46,437 nt of DNA, taken from assembly GCA_009787785.1 (NCBI GenBank), contig WQSR01000005.1, positions 1-46,437 of the forward strand, written 5' to 3'. This document shows, one piece after another, positions 6,695-12,985 of the stretch; positions within the stretch are counted from its first letter, which is position 1, and every line of letters begins with the position of its first letter. The DNA comes from Defluviitaleaceae bacterium (GTDB taxonomy: Bacteria; Bacillota; Clostridia; Lachnospirales; WQUN01). The translations under genes and the position numbers were made by a program. The notes beneath the pieces were generated by a model. The model made no database searches and was not told the origin of the DNA. It saw only the letters and a program-made list of their open reading frames with translations.

Positions 6695-9167
6695 TCAGCG
6701 CACCACGCAACCTTTTTGCCCATGTGTCAATTTTTGATTTTTCATCGAACCAATATTCTTGCAGGAGCGGGATTATCTCAAAATTGACAGTGGCTGATAA
6801 CCATTCGTCTGTCACTTCATCTTCGGCACAAAAATAGCTATGTCCAATTTTGAAACCATCGCCAAGAGCCTCGTCTTTACCGATAGCATCATTCAATTCC
6901 TTAACACGTTCAACTAATTTATTAAATTGTGGATGGTTGTATGTGTTCATCATTCCAATGAAGCCTTCGGAATCAAACCCAGGAGCCAGCTCAAAAAAAG
7001 CAAATCTCCTGCGTAGTGCGTAGTCAATCATCGCGAGGCTTCGGTCCGCGGTATTCATAAGCCCAATAATATAAACATTATTTGGAACGGAAAACAACTC
7101 ATTAGAATATAGCAAACGCAACTGTTCGCCACGTTTGTCACTTTCTATCAACATAAGCAACTCTCCGAAAACCTTGCTCAAATTACCACGATTGATTTCG
7201 TCAATGATGAAGAAATAATCACGCTCTAAATCATCCTGTGCATTTTTGCAAAATGTATAGAATGCCCCCTGTGTCAATTCAAAACCTTCTTTTGTAGGAC
7301 GGAAACCCATGATGAAATCCTCGTAGCTGTAGCTTTGATGAAATTGCACCATCATCACACGGCGGGTATCCTTTTCCCCAATCATAGAGTATGCAAGCCT
7401 CCTAGCTGCAAATGTTTTTCCAACGCCGGGTGCGCCTTGCAAAATAAGGTTTCTTTTTCTTCGTAGTAAGTTTTTTAGCAACTCATACTGCTCTGCATCC
7501 ATATACACTTCATTCAAAAAGTCATTTTCCGTGTAGCCTTCATACTCAACCTCGTTGGTATCTGCGACATCACCCCCAGCAACAAGCATTTCGAGTTTCT
7601 GCACATAATCGGTGTATTCAGTAATATCAACGAGCCTTCTAGTGGGATTTTTACCCTCGTAATCCCAACTGCCTTTATGCGTCCACGAAACGATGCGGGT
7701 ATGTTGATACTCTCCCCTGTCGGGTGCATACATATAATCTGATGTTATAGTTCCGCGACCGATAACTTCATGAACTCCACCCACAAGAGCTTTTCTCACA
7801 AATACAATATCTCCTTCACGCAAGGCATTTGCAAATGTCCATGCTTCCAAAGAACCACTCTTTTTCATTCCGGCGGGGTGTTCATATGCTTCATCCATTC
7901 GCTGGCGAATAGCCTCTCTATCTGCGTATTGAGATAAATCGCCTAACTCGCTCCAACCGATTGCCATGACGCTTTGTGCGTAAAACTCATCCCACATACT
8001 TGCGCCCTCGCCAGGTGTGAACAACCAAATATGAGGTTCTGTAGTTTCCCTATCAACGCCGCTATTTTTTCGGCGGTCAGCGTGAATTTTTTGCCAATGG
8101 TAAAAAATTTCACTGGCTAACTCCCGATTCATCGTAACATTATGCCCATCTTCCGTTAATGCCCAAAGCCCATGTTGCGACTTGTCAATAATACCCTCGA
8201 AAACGAGATATTGCCGTGCAAATGCTACCTCATTGTCGAATTTTCTCTGCCCTGTTTTACCTCGCACCTCGTTAATTGTTTCTTCTGATAAGTTCATGTT
8301 TGAAATAATTTGTTTGCGTACAGCATCTGGTGTTCCAGCACCGCCCAAATCTTTAAGTGCTTGAATAAGTGGCCCAAACCATTGGAGGAAGGCCGCTTCC
8401 GAAACGGTTTTTTCATTATCAATCTTACCGGTGGTGGTTGCTTTCCATGCAGTTGAAGATAACTCAGGGAAGTTGGTAAATGCAGGCTCATTGTATGAGA
8501 AATATGTTTCACATATACTTATTAAGTGAAGATACTTTTCCGCATTTGGCATATGTCTAAGACCCTCAACATGCGAGAGCTCCTCGTGCATTGGGTTATT
8601 CCGTGATAAAAGGAATTGGCGATTTCTGCCATCAAGATTTAAGAATGTGTTTGGACGCACCCAAAATAATCCTACGGTTATGTTCCAGCTTATGCCTTTT
8701 TGTTTAATCGCTTTGTTATAGGATTCAGAAAAACGCCTTCTGTTTTGGTCATCTTGTTTGTCAGCATATTTAAGTGCATCTTCATATAGCACCCAAAGAT
8801 TTTCAATGTCCTGTGCATCTCTTGTTCCCTCGCCACGGAAAAACCATGCGTTCATATTGTTCATGATTGGAACGCCATCAAACCTTGTAGGGATTGGGGC
8901 TTGGATATTCAACTTGGTTGCCAATGTTTTCAGAATAGATATGCGGTTACTGTTCGTGATGCCTTTGTTAAAGCAACCGAATATCGTAAATGGGCAAATA
9001 TCTTGCAAGGCGCGACCTTTATCTACAAATGGATATCGCATATATGCTTTTTGGTGTGCGTGTTCAAGCATGGCAAGCAACCATGAGCGATTATTTTTAT
9101 ACTCCAACAACTTATCTGCGAACTCCATGTAAAAAGGAATCCAATCAAATTGGGAATTATGTTCCAC
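6687..9167 (-). CDS. mcrB: McrB-type AAA+ motor with Mrr_N-like and EVE-like domains
   Basis: This 826-residue protein is the NTP-driven translocase and specificity subunit of the McrBC pair. The C-terminal AAA+ domain has Walker A GAPGVGKT (about 577-584), Walker B FFIIDEINRG (about 655) and the MNTADRS motif (about 707) that marks McrB-type GTPases. In front lies a PUA/EVE-like reader (about 375-520: IWLFTPGEG, WSELGDL, IVFVRKA, VIGRGTI), a fold known to bind modified bases. Before that is a winged-helix region resembling the Mrr N-terminal domain (about 265-345). The first 260 residues are unassigned. The start is GTG (9165-9167) with GAGG 9 bases upstream. A modified-base target is inferred from the reader domain. 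Confidence 0.9.
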   Translation of the reverse strand: MEHNSQFDWIPFYMEFADKLLEYKNNRSWLLAMLEHAHQKAYMRYPFVDKGRALQDICPFTIFGCFNKGITNSNRISILKTLATKLNIQAPIPTRFDGVPIMNNMNAWFFRGEGTRDAQDIENLWVLYEDALKYADKQDDQNRRRFSESYNKAIKQKGISWNITVGLFWVRPNTFLNLDGRNRQFLLSRNNPMHEELSHVEGLRHMPNAEKYLHLISICETYFSYNEPAFTNFPELSSTAWKATTTGKIDNEKTVSEAAFLQWFGPLIQALKDLGGAGTPDAVRKQIISNMNLSEETINEVRGKTGQRKFDNEVAFARQYLVFEGIIDKSQHGLWALTEDGHNVTMNRELASEIFYHWQKIHADRRKNSGVDRETTEPHIWLFTPGEGASMWDEFYAQSVMAIGWSELGDLSQYADREAIRQRMDEAYEHPAGMKKSGSLEAWTFANALREGDIVFVRKALVGGVHEVIGRGTITSDYMYAPDRGEYQHTRIVSWTHKGSWDYEGKNPTRRLVDITEYTDYVQKLEMLVAGGDVADTNEVEYEGYTENDFLNEVYMDAEQYELLKNLLRRKRNLILQGAPGVGKTFAARRLAYSMIGEKDTRRVMMVQFHQSYSYEDFIMGFRPTKEGFELTQGAFYTFCKNAQDDLERDYFFIIDEINRGNLSKVFGELLMLIESDKRGEQLRLLYSNELFSVPNNVYIIGLMNTADRSLAMIDYALRRRFAFFELAPGFDSEGFIGMMNTYNHPQFNKLVERVKELNDAIGKDEALGDGFKIGHSYFCAEDEVTDEWLSATVNFEIIPLLQEYWFDEKSKIDTWAKRLRGALND

Positions 9168-9220
9168 GTTATTGCACCTCGCCTCTATTCACAAATCTAG
9201 TCATACCATACCCTTACTTA

Positions 9221-9245
9221 GGGGGGTAACGAAACGTGACCCCCC
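9221..9245. terminator. GC-rich inverted repeat upstream of mcrB
   Basis: GGGGGGT (9221-9227) and ACCCCCC (9239-9245) are perfect arms around an 11-base loop. It stands 54 bp before mcrB on its upstream side. With no U-run on either strand, a role as terminator, insulator or part of the transfer region cannot be told apart. Confidence 0.35.
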
Positions 9246-9380
9246 GTTCAATTGACCCATTCTACCATAGTTATAAAAACAGTTCTCTCTTTATTCTCGA
9301 AAGCTTTCTATTTTTCGCACGCTCTGCGTGCCAGCAGACACGAAAGTGGCTTAAAGCAAAATTTGCCGCATGGCGATTTT

Positions 9381-9430
9381 GCTCGGGGCTTGGGGTGACC
9401 CCAACGAGCGAAAAGCCATCCGTAAGGATG
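9381..9430. other. Possible origin of transfer (oriT) upstream of mobC
   Basis: The 460-bp gap between mcrB and mobC has no convincing gene. Its middle carries TTGGGGT-g-ACCCCAA (9390-9404) flanked by GCTCG (9381-9385) and CGAGC (9405-9409), followed by CATCC-gtaa-GGATG (9417-9430). Stacked hairpins immediately upstream of a mobC gene are the usual layout of oriT in small mobilizable elements. I do not recognise a specific nick-site consensus. Confidence 0.4.
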
Positions 9431-9629
9431 ACTGATGTGTGGGAAAAGGGCAGTATGCTCGGTCACATACGTAATCGTAAAAATTTGATATCCATCCGAA
9501 TCCGCGCTACGATTTTGCTCTGCGAACACAAGTGGGCTTCCCGCCTGGCTCTTTCGAGCTTGACGGGTTGCCCTTTTGCATTTATTCCGCTGAGATGCGG
9601 AAAATTGAACCCATAAAGGAGGTCTGCCT

Positions 9630-9971
9630 TTGGCAAACAGAGCAAGACCGCACCGCATCGAGTTCCGCCTGTCGGACAGCGAAAACGACTTGGTGAAAAA
9701 GAAAATTGAATCAGCCGGTATCCGTAACCGAGAGGCGTATATCCGAAAAATGGTCTGCGAGGGCTACATCATCCACATGGACTTCTCGGGCATTCGCGAG
9801 GTGATACACCTTCAACGAAATGCCACGAACAACTTGAACCAAATCGCTCGTCACTTAAACTCCGGCGGCAATATCCACCAAAATGACATGAACGCCTTCA
9901 TGGAAATTCATGAGCAAATATGGCAAGCGATAGAATTTGTAGCCAAGAAACTGGCTCGTATGAAAACGTAG
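9630..9971 (+). CDS. MobC-like mobilization (relaxosome accessory) protein
   Basis: This 113-residue protein belongs to the bacterial mobilization (MobC) family. Members bind oriT and help a relaxase nick DNA for conjugal mobilization. Visible signs are the ribbon-helix-helix-like start (HRIEFRLSDSENDLVKKKIE, then NREAYIRKMV) and the characteristic segment LQRNATNNLNQIARHLNSGG. The start is TTG with AAAGGAGG 7 bases upstream. No complete relaxase follows, which is unusual because mobC normally precedes it. The element thus looks like a decayed or trans-dependent mobilizable unit that now relies on its serine recombinase. It could also have been kept as a DNA-binding protein. Confidence 0.85.
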   Translation: MANRARPHRIEFRLSDSENDLVKKKIESAGIRNREAYIRKMVCEGYIIHMDFSGIREVIHLQRNATNNLNQIARHLNSGGNIHQNDMNAFMEIHEQIWQAIEFVAKKLARMKT

Positions 9972-10008
9972 CAATGTCAAAAAATCTAAAAATAGAGAGG
10001 ATGTTGCG

Positions 10009-10095
10009 ATGGCAAAACTCGCCCGCGAAATCATAACCTCCAACCCACAACCATATATTGGTAGTGGACAAGCGAAAGGGGGCGTTCATCGGTGA
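10009..10095 (+). CDS. Very small ORF (28 codons) after mobC
   Basis: An ATG with GAGAGG 8 bases upstream opens a 28-residue frame beginning MAKLAREIITSNP and ending at TGA (10093-10095). The stop overlaps the GTG start of the next ORF, which points to coupled translation. No family is recognised. It may be a leader peptide, the stub of a lost relaxase gene, or a genuine microprotein. Confidence 0.4.
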   Translation: MAKLAREIITSNPQPYIGSGQAKGGVHR

Positions 10096-10274
10096 CAGCT
10101 ACAAAAGCAAAATTAAGTTTCCGTTTCCACAACCCCAACACCGATGATGAAACCCTCAAACTACTGACGAGGTTTTTCACCGAAACCAGTCAAGTGCGAT
10201 TTGAAGAAATGTTGCAAAAATCCGTAATCACAAAACCGGTGGCAACGCCGAAAATAGAAGAAGAGCCTTACTAA
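10092..10274 (+). CDS. Small protein (60 residues) of the element, unknown function
   Basis: The 60-residue frame starts with GTG overlapping the previous stop codon. The sequence begins TATKAKLSFRFHNPNTDDET, followed by an amphipathic helical stretch (LLTRFFTETSQVRFEEML). It resembles, from memory, small proteins that sit beside serine recombinase genes in clostridial elements, but I cannot name the family. Its size and basic N-terminus would suit a recombination directionality factor, which large serine recombinases need for excision. That role is inference. The stop codon lies in the loop of a perfect 10-bp inverted repeat. Confidence 0.5.
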   Translation: MTATKAKLSFRFHNPNTDDETLKLLTRFFTETSQVRFEEMLQKSVITKPVATPKIEEEPY

Positions 10275-10288
10275 GTGGAGGCTCTTCT
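10259..10288. terminator. Inverted repeat between convergent genes
   Basis: AGAAGAGCCT (10259-10268) pairs perfectly with AGGCTCTTCT (10279-10288). It lies between the plus-strand small ORF and the minus-strand MNT gene. It is probably a bidirectional terminator, although the T-runs are poor. Confidence 0.5.
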
Positions 10289-10314
10289 CAGTTATTATAT
10301 ATATGCAAACAGCT

Positions 10315-10626
10315 TTACGCCTGATACAGCACTTCACCCGTATTGCGAATGTGTTCTAAAAATCCACAACGGGTCATTGTTTCATCAAGCAGGTGCGTTT
10401 CAATGTCATAACTAAGCCCGCGGCGCAGTTTTAACAAGTGTGTCCATGTGTCTAGAAATTCTCCGGGCGCAATATCGAATATCACGGCTATATCAATATC
10501 ACTGTCATCGTGAACATTGCCGTGTACATATGACCCAAACAAGATTACTTGCTTAGGATTATATGCTGTCCTTATTCTGTTTGTGTAGGATTCTGCGATT
10601 TGCCTAACAGTTGTTTTGTCCAGCAT
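10315..10626 (-). CDS. MNT-domain nucleotidyltransferase (antitoxin)
   Basis: This minimal nucleotidyltransferase has 103 residues from the ATG at 10626, chosen because GGAGG sits 7 bases upstream. The catalytic signature is FGSYVHGN followed by SDIDIAV: the GS motif plus paired metal-binding aspartates. In studied MNT/HEPN pairs the MNT protein neutralises the HEPN toxin, in some cases by transferring AMP groups to it. The gene start lies 55 bp inside the preceding HEPN gene. The pair sits next to the recombinase, so loss of the element would remove both. Confidence 0.88.
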   Translation of the reverse strand: MLDKTTVRQIAESYTNRIRTAYNPKQVILFGSYVHGNVHDDSDIDIAVIFDIAPGEFLDTWTHLLKLRRGLSYDIETHLLDETMTRCGFLEHIRNTGEVLYQA

Positions 10627-10988
10627 ACATATTCCTCCGTTCGCTCCAAAAGGCTCTTGCAATAATCTGGCGATAATTTGGATGCCATTTTCTGCTTGTA
10701 TGACGGATATCGCGCCTCTATATTATATGGGGTAAGTTCTTCCAAAAAGTCTCTCTGCTCATCAGAAAGTTCACCTTCTATGCCGGCCTGCTCTGCTAAT
10801 TTTGCAAGGTCGTGAATGCGCTTGGGTTCTTCGGAAGTTTTGTCAGCGATGACAGCCTTCAAAGATTTTTCAACAATGAGGTGGCAAATAAAACTCATCC
10901 ATAGCCAGTCTTTGGATGCAAGCAAATTCCTTGCGACAGGAATATCATCATCACATAGCTCCAACCAGTGCCCTGCTTTATTAAACAT
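10572..10988 (-). CDS. HEPN-domain protein (toxin of an MNT/HEPN pair)
   Basis: This is a 138-residue all-helical HEPN protein. The start at 10988 is set by GGAGG 6 bases upstream; the frame is open to 11021. Family signs are W-LE-DDDIPVARNLL at the N-terminus, the ICHLIVEKSLKAVI helix, the IHDLAKL segment and the YNIEARYP motif. I do not see a clear Rx4-6H ribonuclease motif, so toxicity by RNA cleavage is not assured. It is read in front of the MNT gene with overlap, toxin first. A perfect TATAAT lies upstream at about 11020 on the minus strand, divergent from the recombinase promoter. Confidence 0.85.
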   Translation of the reverse strand: MFNKAGHWLELCDDDIPVARNLLASKDWLWMSFICHLIVEKSLKAVIADKTSEEPKRIHDLAKLAEQAGIEGELSDEQRDFLEELTPYNIEARYPSYKQKMASKLSPDYCKSLLERTEEYVCWTKQLLGKSQNPTQTE

Positions 10989-11044
10989 TTTGCACCTCCG
11001 TTCCATGTATCTATTATACATAGGTATAGCGTTTCAGTATAGCA

Positions 11045-11073
11045 TTGAAATTATATTACCTACGCGCTACAAT
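11045..11073 (+). promoter_or_regulatory. Vegetative-type promoter of the recombinase gene
   Basis: TTGAAA (11045-11050), a 17-bp spacer and TACAAT (11068-11073) form a near-consensus sigma-A promoter about 52 bp before the recombinase start. I could not fit a convincing sigma-E promoter in this gap. Confidence 0.6.
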
Positions 11074-11124
11074 TTAGATGTATTGCTAATAAAATATTTT
11101 ATGCGAAATTTGCGGAGGCACAAT

Positions 11125-12687
11125 ATGAATATCGTGGGATATTGCCGAGTATCTACGGACACAACCGACCAATTGAACAGCCTTGCGGCGCAGAAACAAT
11201 TCTTTGAAGCGTATGCGGCGAAGAATGGACATGTACTCGTGAAAATTTACGCCGACGAGGGCATAAGCGGAACGAAAACAAAAAACCGCAAAGAGTTCTT
11301 GCGGTTAATGAAAGATGCAAACACGGGTATCTTTGACATGGTTATAGTTAAAGATATATCTCGCTTTGCGCGGAACACGGTGGATTTGCTTAACAGCACG
11401 CGCCAGTTGAAGTCTTTGAACATCGAAACGCTTTTTCTCACAGCAAATATGACCGTGTTGGGCAACAGCGAATTTGTGCTGACGATTTTTGGGGCATTGG
11501 CGCAAGAGGAAAGTGCCAATACCAGCAAGCGCGTGAAATTCGGCAAGCAACGCAACGCAGAAAAAGGACGTGTGCCGAACCTTGTCTATGGTTATGACAA
11601 GACAAAGGGCGATTTCTTCAACCTTGCTATCAATAAAAAAGAAGCCGCTGTAGTACAACGCATTTTTACTATGTATGTAAATGAGGGGCATGGTGCGGCG
11701 AAGATTTCACAAATATTAAACGGCGAAGGTATCCGTACGAAACGCGGTTCGGCATGGTCGCAAAATGCGGTGGCACGGATTTTACGAAATGAATTGTACA
11801 TCGGCAAAATTATTAATGGTAAAGAAGAAATCACAGACTTCTTGACAGGTGTGCGGCGCGACAAGGATGAATCTGAATGGAAAATTGTAGACCGCCCCGA
11901 CCTTGCCATTATTTCGCCGGAGTTATACGCACAGGCACAAGAAACGCTGTTTGGGCGGCACACGGCTTTCAAAATCACGGGCGAACGGCATAGCAACAAG
12001 CACCTTTTCAGCACGCTGATAAAATGTGCGGATTGCGGGTACTCCTTCCGCCGCATGGTGATGACATATAAAAATACCTACACCCGGTGGGTGTGCAGTG
12101 GACGTAATGCCAAAGGTACGGGTAGTTGTGATAATCGGACAAGCATAGACGAGGGGGAGCTAATAGAGGAACTGCGCCAATACTTCATTAATGTGTTGTT
12201 ATGCAAACCGGGGATAATAAAACATGTTGTGAAGGAATTTACCGGGATTTATAAGGCACAAGATGCAAACGAACAACGTGCCGATGAATTGCAATCCGAA
12301 CTTGTGAAAATCCGTCATAAGCGTGAAAGTCACATGGATATGTATTCCGATGGCGTAATCACCCGCGATGAAATGCGTGAAAAAATGAGCACCGCCAACG
12401 CCGCCATCGAAAAACTAGAAAACGAACTCAAACTTATTTCTTACAACCTGTCCAAAGGCAACCAGCTTGAGGATATACTTTCTAAGACGTTTTCCACCGT
12501 GGAGGATATTGTTTCGTTGGAAACCATGACCAACGCCCAACTCAAGCAAGTTATACAAAAAATTGTGGTGACACCGGGACGGGAAAAAGACGGTGGCGAA
12601 CCCGAGGCAACCGTGGACATTTACCTGCGTCTGTTTGGGGACATTGGATTAGACGAAACCTTTCTAATTTCACCTCCCCAAACATAA
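11125..12687 (+). CDS. Large serine recombinase of the spoIIID element
   Basis: This 520-residue site-specific recombinase is similar in size to the skin recombinases. The catalytic domain starts IVGYCRVSTD with the nucleophile at Ser10, and continues with DEGISGT and VKDISRFARNTVDLL. A recombinase domain follows (about 165-270: LVYGYDK, NGEGIRTKRG, ILRNELYIG). Next come a zinc ribbon (CADC ... C ... C, about 300-350) and a C-terminal coiled coil (about 385-450). The start has GGAGG 6 bases upstream; the frame is open further up but that is not needed. The stop codon (12685-12687) lies inside the attR core. It should drive integration into and excision from spoIIID. Confidence 0.95.
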   Translation: MNIVGYCRVSTDTTDQLNSLAAQKQFFEAYAAKNGHVLVKIYADEGISGTKTKNRKEFLRLMKDANTGIFDMVIVKDISRFARNTVDLLNSTRQLKSLNIETLFLTANMTVLGNSEFVLTIFGALAQEESANTSKRVKFGKQRNAEKGRVPNLVYGYDKTKGDFFNLAINKKEAAVVQRIFTMYVNEGHGAAKISQILNGEGIRTKRGSAWSQNAVARILRNELYIGKIINGKEEITDFLTGVRRDKDESEWKIVDRPDLAIISPELYAQAQETLFGRHTAFKITGERHSNKHLFSTLIKCADCGYSFRRMVMTYKNTYTRWVCSGRNAKGTGSCDNRTSIDEGELIEELRQYFINVLLCKPGIIKHVVKEFTGIYKAQDANEQRADELQSELVKIRHKRESHMDMYSDGVITRDEMREKMSTANAAIEKLENELKLISYNLSKGNQLEDILSKTFSTVEDIVSLETMTNAQLKQVIQKIVVTPGREKDGGEPEATVDIYLRLFGDIGLDETFLISPPQT

Positions 12688-12696
12688 AGATGTAAC
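12682..12696 (+). other. attR of the spoIIID element
   Basis: ACATAAAGATGTAAC matches attL (2437-2451) at 12 of 15 positions. ACA is the last sense codon of the recombinase and TAA its stop, while CAT-AAA-GAT-GTA-ACC continues the spoIIID frame (His38, Lys39, Asp, Val, Thr). The right-hand side is host spoIIID. Confidence 0.8.
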
Positions 12697-12841
12697 CGAG
12701 CGACTCACAAAGATAAATCCAAAGCTGGCTGGGGAAGCGCGAAGGGTACTTGAGATAAACAAGTCGGAGCGGCATATACGGGGTGGATTGGCTACGAAGG
12801 AGAAGTATTTACATTTGCACAGCCCGATGAAGCGGTTTTGA
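12686..12841 (+). CDS. spoIIID: spoIIID, 3' part (codons 39-89), no start of its own
   Basis: The 51 codons from AAA (12686) to the TGA at 12839-12841 encode the rest of SpoIIID: KDVTERLTKINPKLAGEARR, then a RHIRGG segment and ATKEKY. These match the family's second half, including the end of the recognition helix and the basic C-terminal region that also contacts DNA. In the present arrangement it has neither promoter, ribosome-binding site nor start codon, because the recombinase gene ends at its first codon. It becomes expressible only after excision joins it to 2327-2440. There are no internal stops or frameshifts, so selection appears to maintain it. Confidence 0.95.
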   Translation, partial: KDVTERLTKINPKLAGEARRVLEINKSERHIRGGLATKEKYLHLHSPMKRF

Positions 12842-12853
12842 AGGAAGGAAAGG

Positions 12854-12884
12854 GGCTTCCCGTTATTTGACGGGGAGCCTTTTT
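12854..12884 (+). terminator. Terminator of spoIIID
   Basis: GGCTTCCCGT (12854-12863) pairs with ACGGGGAGCC (12870-12879) with one G-T pair, and is followed by TTTTT. It lies 13 bp after the spoIIID stop codon. It would also end transcription coming from the recombinase gene. Confidence 0.85.
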
Positions 12885-12928
12885 GGGTTGGGGACTTTGC
12901 GTATCGTTGTGTGGGGACTGGCTGTGCG

Positions 12929-12957
12929 TTGACACAAATGGTGTAGATTAGCACAAT
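12929..12957 (+). promoter_or_regulatory. Promoter of the type IV pilus-like operon
   Basis: TTGACA (12929-12934), 17 bp, then CACAAT (12952-12957). The start site would be near 12964, leaving a short leader before the ATG at 12986. The region lies in host DNA just after the spoIIID terminator. Confidence 0.5.
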
Positions 12958-12985
12958 ATGCACCAAAATGCTAAGAGGTGCGCAT

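Larger units (their letters stand above)
2441..12685. mobile_element. Skin-like integrative element inserted in spoIIID (10,245 bp)
   Basis: The element is bounded by the two spoIIID halves and matching att cores. It is visibly more AT-rich than the flanks. From left to right it holds an HTH protein and AAA ATPase (minus strand), a membrane protein (minus), mcrC and mcrB (minus), an oriT-like region with mobC (plus), two tiny ORFs (plus), an MNT/HEPN toxin-antitoxin pair (minus), and the serine recombinase (plus) that abuts attR. There are no phage structural genes, conjugation genes or complete relaxase. Excision would reconstitute spoIIID. By analogy with the sigK skin I infer excision in the mother cell, which dies, while the spore keeps the element. 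Confidence 0.93.

Noticed and set aside
11000..11124. Search for a sigma-E promoter before the recombinase
   Set aside because: CTACAATT (11067) resembles a sigma-E -10, but no ATA-type -35 stands at 16-18 bp, while TTGAAA fits exactly for sigma-A.
9630..12687. Calling the element a complete integrative conjugative element or prophage
   Set aside because: It has only mobC, no full relaxase, no type IV secretion genes and no phage structural genes.
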